Assembly (NCBI GenBank): GCA_007116755.1
Contig: SKHU01000261.1
Coordinates: forward strand, 1 to 6,103
Direction of reading: 5' to 3'
Origin: Alphaproteobacteria bacterium
GTDB lineage: Bacteria > Pseudomonadota > Alphaproteobacteria > Micavibrionales > CSBR16-224
Length of the DNA: 6,103 bases
In this document: positions 1-4,316 of the stretch, in pieces
Numbering within the stretch: position 1 is the first letter of the stretch
Layout: each line of letters begins with the position of its first letter
The notes under the pieces: generated by a model
Told to the model about the DNA's origin: nothing
Seen by the model: only the letters and a program-made list of their open reading frames with translations
The model's database searches: none
Position numbers and translations under genes: made by a program

Positions 1-34
1 GCCATTCAAAATCGCTTAAATCAAAACGGGACAT
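1..34 (-). CDS. IS5-family transposase, N-terminal fragment (cut by window edge)
   Basis: Only the first 11 codons are inside the window, reading MSRFDLSDFEW. This is the typical opening of IS5-family (IS427-like group) transposases, which usually start M-x-RFDLSDxEW and continue into the DDE catalytic domain. The start is fixed by a very strong Shine-Dalgarno, GGAGG at 45-41, six bases upstream of the ATG. The enzyme would cut and rejoin the ends of its own element. The catalytic residues lie outside the window, so it cannot be said whether the gene is intact. It is transcribed in the same direction as the gene ending at 116. The call rests on a short but characteristic N-terminus plus its position next to a plausible element end. 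Confidence 0.72.
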   Translation of the reverse strand, partial: MSRFDLSDFEW

Positions 35-44
35 AGACTTCCTC

Positions 45-68
45 CTTGTTGTATCCATACACAACAAG
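45..68 (-). promoter_or_regulatory. hairpin directly upstream of the transposase ribosome binding site
   Basis: The minus strand has CTTGTTGT (68-61), an 8-nt loop, and ACAACAAG (52-45): a perfect 8-bp stem. Its 3' arm ends on the first G of the GGAGG Shine-Dalgarno (45-41). Several IS elements use RNA structures at this place to stop transcripts that enter from outside from being translated into transposase. Whether this stem does so is inference, because it covers only one base of the Shine-Dalgarno. Confidence 0.45.
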
Positions 69-115
69 TGAATCACATTCCTTTGGAGTTGAAAACTATT
101 TTATGGGTACGCTAC

Positions 116-874
116 CTAGTGCTGATAACCGGATTTTGTCTTTTTCGGCTTCGGCTTTTCATTCGCCCAGCGCCGCAACGGTCCGCCCGCCATGCCGGTG
201 AGAATCAGCAGCAGCCACGGAGCCAGCGCTGTGCCAAGCGCACCTTTTGTGCTGAAATTGCTGGGCGTGTAACCGGCAGCGCGTTCATTGACGGCTTTGG
301 CTTTTTCAAATTCGGAGGCAAAATCCCTGTTTTCCGCCCATGCGCGTGTGACATTCAGATCCGCATAATCAATGCTGCGGCGGAAATCCGTAACTTCGCT
401 GATTTTTCCATGCTCTGCCTTGAATTCGGTGACCAGATTTTGGACATCCTGCTCGTTCAGCCGCGCATCCAGATGCACAGAGGTAATAAAATCGTTCATC
501 GCGGAACGATAGTTTTGCTGTTGTGCTTCCGCAGCCTGACGGTTTGCTTGCGCATCCTGCGGAATTTCAATCAGGCGCTCCAGTGCGGATGTACCTTGCG
601 GCGCATAGCCGCCCAGTTCGGCCAGAGCCTCGCGCTGTGTTTCAAGATTCGCCAGAGCCTGACGGTGCTGCTCGATCGAAACCTGCTGTCCTGCACGCGG
701 CTGGTCATCCGTGATATTCAGCGCATCTATGGCAACACCCGTACCGAACCCGCCGGTTCCGATACCGAAAAGAGCCGTGAAAATCAATGTGCCGATAGGG
801 GCTGCTGCGGCCACGCCGCCGAACTCTTTTTTATAACCGTCCCCGAATTTTCCGATACCGCGTTTAATGCCCAT
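116..874 (-). CDS. uncharacterised protein with two membrane segments
   Basis: This is a 252-residue protein of a family I do not recognise. A basic N-terminus (KRGIGKF, KK at 15-16) leads into a Gly/Ala-rich hydrophobic stretch at about 20-50. Residues 55-205 are hydrophilic, with Gln/Glu/Ala-rich, probably helical parts (65-125), and contain no cysteine. A second hydrophobic segment (about 211-231, core APWLLLILTG) is followed by a strongly basic tail (RR, then KPKPKKTK). By the positive-inside rule both ends would be cytoplasmic and the middle periplasmic. The start at 874 is supported by AGAGGG (887-882) seven bases upstream and by a good promoter at 922-950. The stop codon TAG lies exactly where the insertion sequence appears to begin, so the C-terminus may be native or slightly altered. 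A longer open frame on the opposite strand looks like a shadow. Confidence 0.7.
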   Translation of the reverse strand: MGIKRGIGKFGDGYKKEFGGVAAAAPIGTLIFTALFGIGTGGFGTGVAIDALNITDDQPRAGQQVSIEQHRQALANLETQREALAELGGYAPQGTSALERLIEIPQDAQANRQAAEAQQQNYRSAMNDFITSVHLDARLNEQDVQNLVTEFKAEHGKISEVTDFRRSIDYADLNVTRAWAENRDFASEFEKAKAVNERAAGYTPSNFSTKGALGTALAPWLLLILTGMAGGPLRRWANEKPKPKKTKSGYQH

Positions 875-921
875 AATATTACCCTCTTTTAATAAATTGC
901 CGATTAAAAAATAACGGGGGC

Positions 922-950
922 AGTATATATCGGAAAATATAATATGTCAA
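922..950 (-). promoter_or_regulatory. sigma-70 type promoter of the two-segment membrane protein gene
   Basis: On the minus strand a perfect -35 hexamer TTGACA (950-945) is followed by 17 bases and a -10 hexamer TATACT (927-922), giving a predicted start near 915. The leader to the ATG at 874 is about 40 nt and contains the AGAGGG ribosome binding site. This separates the gene from the GGDEF gene that ends upstream at 1007. Confidence 0.65.
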
Positions 951-1006
951 CTGAGTGCGGGGATGCAAAGGGCAAAAATGGCATCTCAATTCAGTTTATT
1001 TTTTTA

Positions 1007-1675
1007 TCAGGGCAGGTTTTTATCGGCATAAAGCGCCGCATCGGCAAGGTCATAGACGGTTTCAAAATCTGTTCCGGTTTTGCAATAGGCTGTTCCCATT
1101 GAGGTTTCAAGCGGAATTTTGCGCCCCTGAGATTTCAAAAAAAGGCTGTTGAGCGTTTCACGGATTTGCATGGCTTTCTCCTGCCCGTCATTTTCCGCCG
1201 TATTGGAGAGAAACAGCACAAATTCATCTCCGCCAAGCCGCGCAACCGTATCCGTGTCGCGGATCAGTTTCAAAAGTGTGCGGCTGATAAGCTGCAGGGC
1301 TTTGTCACCGGCAAGATGTCCGTGGCAGTCATTGATCTGTTTGAATTTGTTAAGGTCAAGCAGGATCAGTAGGCCGCCTACTTCTCCGAGACGCTGCATC
1401 CGCTTCATGTCGCGCCGGAATTCGGCAAGAAAGCCGCGGCGGTTGTAAAGGCCGGTGAGCTCGTCGGTCAGTGCCAGTTTTTCCAGTGTCCGTATCCGGG
1501 CTTCGCGCCGTGCCAGTTCGGCCTCCGCATCACCGATTTTTCGGTAGGCGTGTTTGAGCAGCGCCATTGTTGCGCTTTGCGTACGCCACCATGTTTCGGA
1601 TATTTTGCCGGAGGAGCGGTCATTTACTGATGCTGCAGGTGATGCTGCGGGGCGGGGGGGAACAATATCTTCCAT
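1007..1675 (-). CDS. stand-alone GGDEF diguanylate cyclase
   Basis: This 222-residue protein should make cyclic di-GMP from two GTP as a homodimer. After a low-complexity N-terminus (1-30, Pro/Ala/Ser-rich) comes a probable coiled coil (about 43-67), then the GGDEF domain from LTDELTGLYNRRGF (69-82). Metal ligand D107 (DLNKFKQIND), guanine-binding N115, D124 of the GHLAGD motif and the signature GGDEF (148-152) are all present, so it should be active. The inhibitory I-site RxxD (R139, D142) lies five residues before GGDEF, suggesting product feedback inhibition. There is no membrane segment, PAS, GAF or receiver domain, so the input must come through the coiled coil or a partner. The chain ends soon after the ALYADK helix, slightly short of the usual domain end. 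The start at 1675 is supported by AAGGA (1689-1685). Confidence 0.93.
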   Translation of the reverse strand: MEDIVPPRPAASPAASVNDRSSGKISETWWRTQSATMALLKHAYRKIGDAEAELARREARIRTLEKLALTDELTGLYNRRGFLAEFRRDMKRMQRLGEVGGLLILLDLNKFKQINDCHGHLAGDKALQLISRTLLKLIRDTDTVARLGGDEFVLFLSNTAENDGQEKAMQIRETLNSLFLKSQGRKIPLETSMGTAYCKTGTDFETVYDLADAALYADKNLP

Positions 1676-1739
1676 GGGCTTTGATCCTTTTCAAAAGCCG
1701 TTTTAAATAAATACCTTATCCATCCCCTTTAATGATTCC

Positions 1740-1769
1740 AGTCTAGCACAAAAAAAACAAACCGCGCAA
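1740..1769 (-). promoter_or_regulatory. possible promoter for the GGDEF gene
   Basis: The 104-bp gap upstream of the GGDEF gene contains, on the minus strand, TTGCGC (1769-1764), an 18-bp spacer with a run of eight T, and TAGACT (1745-1740). Both hexamers are imperfect and the spacer is one base longer than ideal. No convincing terminator hairpin follows the upstream quinone oxidoreductase gene, so read-through from it is equally possible. Confidence 0.3.
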
Positions 1770-1779
1770 CTCAATGCTT

Positions 1780-2763
1780 CTAACTCGTTATTTTTAATAT
1801 GATTTTTCCGATATGTCTTGAGCTTTTCAGCAGGGTATAAGCCTCTGTAACCTGTTCCAGCGGGAGGGTTTCGTGGATAACGGGTGCAATTGTTCCGTTG
1901 TCAAAAAGCGGCCAGACATGTGTGCGGAGCTGTTCGGCAATCGCGCCTTTTTCGGCAATGCTGCGCGGACGCAAAGTCGATCCCGTCAGCGCAAGCCGTT
2001 TGCGCATGATGTCGAAGATGGAAATTTCCGCCGTCCAGCCCCGCTGTCCGGCGATACTGACATGGCGTCCGCGGTCGCGCAGCACGGCCATATTGCGTGG
2101 TAGATAATCTCCGCCGACCATGTCCAGCACGACATCCGTGCTGTCTTTCCCGAGGATTTCGACGAAATCCTGCGTTTTGTAATTGACGGCCTGTGCTGCG
2201 CCCAGATCAAGGCAGGCCGCACATTTTTTATCGCTGCCGGCCGTGACGGCAACGGTTGCACCAAAGGCTTTTCCAAGCTGTATTGCGGCCGTGCCGATGC
2301 CTGATGATCCGCCGTGCACCAGCAGGTTTTCACCTTTTTGCAGCCTGCCGTGATCGAACAGATTAACCCAGACGGTAAAAAAATTCTCGGGGATGGCCGC
2401 GCCCTGCACAAAGTCGTGGTTTTTCGGTAAAGGCAGGCATTGCGGAGCGGGAACGGTGCAATATTCCGCATAGCCGCCGCCCGAGAGCAGGGCGCAGATT
2501 TTATCCCCCTCGGCAAAATTATCTGTGCCGTTGAGCGCCACGACCTCGCCTGCGACTTCCAGCCCCGGAATATCCGTGATGCCGGGCGGCGGGTTGTAAC
2601 GTCCGGCCATCTGCGCCAGATCGGGGCGGTTGATGCCTGCAGCATGAATTTTTATCAGCACTTCACCGCTCTGCGGTTTGGGAACAGGGCGTTCCGTAAT
2701 TCTGATTTCGGCGTTTTCACCGGGATTGACGAATTCCGCCGCCCGCATTGTCTTTAAAACCAT
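1780..2763 (-). CDS. NAD(P)H:quinone oxidoreductase, zeta-crystallin/PIG3-like (MDR superfamily)
   Basis: This 327-residue protein is of normal length for the zinc-free quinone oxidoreductase branch of the medium-chain dehydrogenase/reductase superfamily. It is expected to reduce quinones or similar carbonyl acceptors with NADPH in the cytoplasm. The N-terminal GroES-like half contains the quinone oxidoreductase motif NRPDLAQMAGRYNPPPG (45-61) followed by PGLEVAGEV (66-74). The nucleotide-binding fold has VHGGSSGIGTAAIQL (149-163). The GSTLRPRS segment (261-268) is typical of PIG3-like members. The zinc-binding cysteines of alcohol dehydrogenases are absent. The substrate cannot be predicted. 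Neither candidate start has a good Shine-Dalgarno: M1 (2763) has none visible, and M6 (2748) is where many relatives begin. The gene is divergent from the DUF1192 gene, 67 bp apart. Confidence 0.93.
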   Translation of the reverse strand: MVLKTMRAAEFVNPGENAEIRITERPVPKPQSGEVLIKIHAAGINRPDLAQMAGRYNPPPGITDIPGLEVAGEVVALNGTDNFAEGDKICALLSGGGYAEYCTVPAPQCLPLPKNHDFVQGAAIPENFFTVWVNLFDHGRLQKGENLLVHGGSSGIGTAAIQLGKAFGATVAVTAGSDKKCAACLDLGAAQAVNYKTQDFVEILGKDSTDVVLDMVGGDYLPRNMAVLRDRGRHVSIAGQRGWTAEISIFDIMRKRLALTGSTLRPRSIAEKGAIAEQLRTHVWPLFDNGTIAPVIHETLPLEQVTEAYTLLKSSRHIGKIILKITS

Positions 2764-2793
2764 TTGGCAAAATCCGGTATCTTGTTTTACGAT
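2764..2793 (+). promoter_or_regulatory. weak candidate promoter for the DUF1192 gene
   Basis: In the 67-bp divergent spacer the plus strand has TTGGCA (2764-2769), 18 bases, then TACGAT (2788-2793). The -10 is a poor match. A start near 2800 would give a leader of about 30 nt with AAAGGAG at 2816-2822. I found no better alternative, and no clear minus-strand promoter for the quinone oxidoreductase gene. Confidence 0.25.
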
Positions 2794-2830
2794 ATTGGCA
2801 ATCTACACCGATGTGAAAGGAGTTGCAAAT

Positions 2831-3025
2831 ATGGTTTTTGATCCGGATGATTTGCCGCGTAAAAAAGAAGCGACGGAATTTCCCCGCAATCTGGAGAAAA
2901 TGTCCGTGGGAGAATTAAAAGAATATATTGAAGAGCTGAAAGCTGAAATCGCAAGAGCCGAAGCAGATATGAAGCAAAAGGAAGGCGCGGCCTCATTGGC
3001 GGATTCTGTATTCGGCGGCCAGTAA
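2831..3025 (+). CDS. DUF1192 family small protein
   Basis: This is a 64-residue protein and the only plus-strand gene in the window. The acidic opening MVFDPDDLPRKK, the central LxxMSVGELKEYIEELKAEIARAEADM helix and the C-terminal ADSVFG match the layout of the DUF1192 family, which occurs almost only in alphaproteobacteria and has no known function. Residues 22-49 are strongly charged and should form a coiled coil, suggesting that it works as a dimer or with a partner. There is no signal peptide or membrane segment. The start at 2831 rather than in-frame ATGs further upstream is decided by AAAGGAG at 2816-2822, eight bases before the ATG, and by the family's usual length. Starting further upstream would overlap the oppositely transcribed oxidoreductase gene. 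Confidence 0.88.
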   Translation: MVFDPDDLPRKKEATEFPRNLEKMSVGELKEYIEELKAEIARAEADMKQKEGAASLADSVFGGQ

Positions 3026-3064
3026 AACAGGCGGATATGCTTATATGAGAGCATTCTCCGCCTG
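3024..3064 (-). terminator. intrinsic terminator shared by convergent genes
   Basis: CAGGCGGA (3028-3035) pairs with TCCGCCTG (3057-3064). Inside, ATGCT (3037-3041) pairs with AGCAT (3050-3054) around an 8-nt loop. On the minus strand the stem runs straight into TTTT (3027-3024), which fits termination of the 54-codon small gene ending at 3093. On the plus strand it starts three bases after the DUF1192 stop codon but lacks a T run, so it may only slow polymerase or protect the 3' end there. Confidence 0.75.
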
Positions 3065-3092
3065 CAAACGCGTCCGATATGGAGCCCCGTAT

Positions 3093-3257
3093 TTAGGGCG
3101 TAGGTTTGTTCCGGTTCTGGAAACTCTGTTGTGCCTTGCCGCGAAGATGGCTGTACTGGTCGTGTACCCCGCCGGCCCGCCGACCGATTCCCGCTCTTAT
3201 TTCGGGATCATTGATGACGGCGTTTGTTGCATTGTTTATATCATGACCCTTAGACAT
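3093..3257 (-). CDS. small hydrophilic protein, 54 aa, with CtrA-type promoter
   Basis: This is an unrecognised small gene. The protein starts MSKGHDINNATNAV and ends QQSFQNRNKPTP. It is hydrophilic and basic in its second half, without cysteine, tryptophan, membrane segment or signal peptide. It is rich in Asn, Gln, Arg and Gly, with a G-I-G-R-R-A-G-G stretch at 23-30 that could suit nucleic-acid or phosphate contact, though that is speculation. Evidence for a real gene is contextual and strong: AAGGAG (3272-3267) lies nine bases before the ATG, a TATAAT with a CtrA-type box sits upstream (3351-3383), and a terminator hairpin with a T run follows 29 bases after the stop. The unit is therefore complete and monocistronic. 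An open frame on the opposite strand covers the same bases but has no such signals. Confidence 0.68.
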   Translation of the reverse strand: MSKGHDINNATNAVINDPEIRAGIGRRAGGVHDQYSHLRGKAQQSFQNRNKPTP

Positions 3258-3266
3258 TTTAAGCTA

Positions 3267-3272
3267 CTCCTT
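3267..3272 (-). promoter_or_regulatory. strong Shine-Dalgarno of the 54-codon gene
   Basis: AAGGAG on the minus strand lies nine bases before the ATG at 3257. It decides both the strand and the start of this small gene. Confidence 0.75.
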
Positions 3273-3299
3273 GAAGTTACACCCCGTTATTTGTCTTGT

Positions 3300-3332
3300 G
3301 TGCGCTCCTCCCGTGCGGGCTGCCAAGCGCAC
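3300..3332 (-). promoter_or_regulatory. hairpin in the leader of the 54-codon gene
   Basis: GTGCGCT (3332-3326) pairs perfectly with AGCGCAC (3306-3300). An inner CCCG/CGGG pair (3319-3316 with 3313-3310) can form in the 19-nt loop, which also contains a GGGAGGAG purine run. It lies about 10-45 nt into the predicted mRNA leader, clear of the Shine-Dalgarno. No T run follows, so it is not a simple terminator. It could stabilise the mRNA, bind a regulator, or act as part of a small RNA. I do not recognise a known riboswitch. Confidence 0.5.
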
Positions 3333-3350
3333 TTACGTTTTATGTTTACC

Positions 3351-3383
3351 ATTATATGGATAATCAGGTTAAAGAAGGGTTAA
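3351..3383 (-). promoter_or_regulatory. CtrA-type promoter of the 54-codon gene
   Basis: On the minus strand TTAA (3383-3380), seven bases, TTAAC (3372-3368), eleven bases, then a perfect -10 TATAAT (3356-3351). TTAA-N7-TTAAC is the full consensus of the alphaproteobacterial response regulator CtrA. The box would cover roughly -39 to -24, where CtrA usually sits when it activates, and no good -35 hexamer is present, as expected for an activator-dependent promoter. Predicted start is near 3344, giving a leader of about 87 nt. Confidence 0.7.
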
Positions 3384-3480
3384 ATGGCGCAAAAAAGACA
3401 TTAATGTTTTAAAATGCAGAGGGGGTGTGGCCGGATAAATTACTGTAAATATATGAAAATAAACTGTTTTTTAGGAATAG
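3384..3480. other. AT-rich spacer between the two small transcription units
   Basis: About 100 bases without a supported gene. A plus-strand open frame from 3414 has no ribosome binding site and runs through the terminator at 3481-3508 and over the 50-codon gene. I see no tRNA or known RNA fold. Confidence 0.5.
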
Positions 3481-3508
3481 AAAAACCCGGCGTTTTGCGC
3501 CGGGTTTT
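3481..3508 (-). terminator. strong intrinsic terminator of the 50-codon gene
   Basis: AAAACCCGGCG (3482-3492) and CGCCGGGTTTT (3498-3508) form a perfect 11-bp stem with a 5-nt loop. On the minus strand it ends in TTTTT (3485-3481) followed by CTATT, the better T run of the two directions. It lies 36 bases after the stop codon of the gene at 3544-3696 and isolates it from the next unit. Confidence 0.9.
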
Positions 3509-3543
3509 CCTGAAATTCTGTTTTTTCGCACAAGAAAGCAGTT

Positions 3544-3696
3544 TTATTTTTGAAAACCGAATCTGTGTCGTGTCGGAGAAGATGCGAGGTTTACACCGAG
3601 AGCTTTGCATGCGTTGCTGCAATGTTCACCTGCAACACGCATAATGGCGGGTTTGATATCTGTGACGACGGCTTCAATAGCTTGTCCGTATTTCAT
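3544..3696 (-). CDS. small protein, 50 aa, with CtrA-type promoter
   Basis: This is an unrecognised small gene. The protein begins MKYGQAIEAVVTDIKPAIMR, which should form an amphipathic helix, and continues with a CxxxC pair (C26, C30). It ends in a basic tail (TRHRFGFQK). It has no signal peptide or clear membrane segment. The two cysteines could bind a metal or form a disulfide, but nothing else supports either. The start at 3696 is decided by AAAGGAG (3711-3705), eight bases upstream. Upstream is a CtrA-type box with TATAAT (3755-3787), and downstream is a perfect terminator hairpin (3481-3508), so every element of a complete single-gene unit is present. It follows the 175-residue gene by 87 bp on the same strand, so read-through from that operon could add to its expression. 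Confidence 0.68.
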   Translation of the reverse strand: MKYGQAIEAVVTDIKPAIMRVAGEHCSNACKALGVNLASSPTRHRFGFQK

Positions 3697-3704
3697 GGGC
3701 ACGT

Positions 3705-3711
3705 CTCCTTT
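3705..3711 (-). promoter_or_regulatory. strong Shine-Dalgarno of the 50-codon gene
   Basis: AAAGGAG on the minus strand lies eight bases before the ATG at 3696. It fixes the start of this small gene and argues against the overlapping open frames on the other strand. Confidence 0.75.
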
Positions 3712-3732
3712 GCTCGCGGCATGGTTTATTAT

Positions 3733-3760
3733 TATAATGCGGTTATGTCACTGCATTATA
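3733..3760. repeat. perfect inverted repeat over the predicted start site of the 50-codon gene
   Basis: TATAATGC (3733-3740) and GCATTATA (3753-3760) are perfect 8-bp inverted arms separated by 12 bases. The right arm contains the -10 hexamer of the minus-strand promoter and the centre falls at the predicted transcription start (about 3748). The spacing suits a dimeric repressor covering the promoter. Alternatively the left arm supplies a plus-strand TATAAT, and an offset minus-strand TATAAT (3736-3731) could be a second -10. Confidence 0.5.
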
Positions 3761-3787
3761 GGACGGATTCGGTTAATGAATCGTTAA
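3755..3787 (-). promoter_or_regulatory. CtrA-type promoter of the 50-codon gene
   Basis: On the minus strand TTAA (3787-3784), seven bases, TTAAC (3776-3772), eleven bases, then TATAAT (3760-3755). The layout and all spacings equal those of the promoter at 3351-3383 while the spacer bases differ. The first TTAA overlaps the TAA stop codon of the preceding 175-residue gene. No good -35 hexamer is present, which fits activation by a factor bound at -39 to -24. The predicted leader is about 52 nt. Confidence 0.7.
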
Positions 3788-4311
3788 AGATTCTGGATGA
3801 AAACGTCCATAGCCCTATTGTGCCCCAGTTTGTTCATTTCTTCAATAAAGCGATAGCCGGAAAATTGTTCTTTTTGGTCGAGGTCAAAGGCGATTGCGCA
3901 TAAATGTGCGACTTTTCTGGCTTTTTTCTCTGCCGTCATACTGATATATTTTTCCCGCGCTTCTGTGATCGGGGGCTGTTTATATCCGTCAAGCTCCAGC
4001 TTGGCCTCCAGCAAGGCATCGGCCAGCAGCAGAATAAATTTTGCCGGCTGGGCAGGATTTATGGCCGTGATTCCGACATAGACATCCTTGCTTTCAGGCA
4101 CATAGCTGACCTCGCGCGGTGTCGTGATAATGCGGATTTTCAGGCTGTGTTCCGTCACCATTTCCGTCAGGGAAAAGGACATGCTGCTCTGGCTGAGAAC
4201 TTCCAGTGCTTTTTCGATCATTACTTTCTCATCCGGCAGGGAACTGACGGAGGTTTCGGGGGAAAGTATTTCATCCAGATTTGCGAACGGGTCTTTTCCT
4301 GTATCAGACAT
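3784..4311 (-). CDS. uncharacterised soluble protein, 175 aa, second gene of a two-gene operon
   Basis: I do not recognise this family with confidence. The acidic N-terminus (MSDTGKDPFANLDEIL) is followed by a helix (26-40), a beta-rich part (57-84, with SYVPESKDVYVGITAINP), and helices including FILLLADALLEAKLELDGY (92-110) and a Lys-rich stretch (121-133). There is no signal peptide or membrane span. The strand, then NPA, then LADALLEAK order faintly recalls metallopeptidase-like domains where an HExxH helix follows, but the catalytic histidines are missing, so no enzymatic role is claimed. The start at 4311 is preferred over an in-frame upstream ATG (4443) that would overlap the preceding gene by 127 bp. 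GGGAG (4326-4322) lies 10 bases before it, overlapping the end of the upstream gene. With only 5 bp between them, the two genes are probably translationally coupled. Confidence 0.75.
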   Translation of the reverse strand: MSDTGKDPFANLDEILSPETSVSSLPDEKVMIEKALEVLSQSSMSFSLTEMVTEHSLKIRIITTPREVSYVPESKDVYVGITAINPAQPAKFILLLADALLEAKLELDGYKQPPITEAREKYISMTAEKKARKVAHLCAIAFDLDQKEQFSGYRFIEEMNKLGHNRAMDVFIQNL

Positions 4312-4316
4312 TTTTC

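Larger units (their letters stand above)
1..115 (-). mobile_element. end of an IS5-type insertion sequence (transposase-start side)
   Basis: The stretch between the transposase start (34) and the stop codon of the neighbouring gene (116-118) would be the terminal non-coding part of the element. The boundary is inferred: a CTAG tetranucleotide at 116-119 is a target type used by IS5-family elements, and on the minus strand the element would begin GGTAGCGTACCC. The terminal inverted repeat cannot be verified because the other end is outside the window, so the outer edge is uncertain by several bases. Confidence 0.55.

Noticed and set aside
68..892. Plus-strand open frame of 274 codons, longer than the minus-strand gene it overlaps.
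   Set aside because: It begins inside the presumed insertion sequence end, has no ribosome binding site and gives a Cys/Arg-rich product without domain character. The minus strand has a promoter, Shine-Dalgarno and membrane segments.
962..985. GATGC/GCATC inverted repeat downstream of the GGDEF gene as a terminator.
   Set aside because: Only five pairs with a 14-base loop and no T run, and it lies next to the promoter of the following gene. Too weak to call.
3045..3383. Plus-strand open frame of 112 codons.
   Set aside because: It starts inside the terminator hairpin after DUF1192, and runs antisense over the 54-codon gene, its leader hairpin and its promoter. It has no translation signals of its own.
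3026..3543. Possible tmRNA, 6S, RNase P or SRP RNA in the gene-poor stretch.
   Set aside because: I looked for the conserved core sequences of these RNAs on both strands and saw none. The stretch is better explained by two small protein units with terminators.
3414..3903. Plus-strand open frames of 76 and 117 codons in the small-gene region.
   Set aside because: They read through the strong terminator hairpin or antisense to the 50-codon gene and its promoter, without Shine-Dalgarno. The coding signals lie on the other strand.
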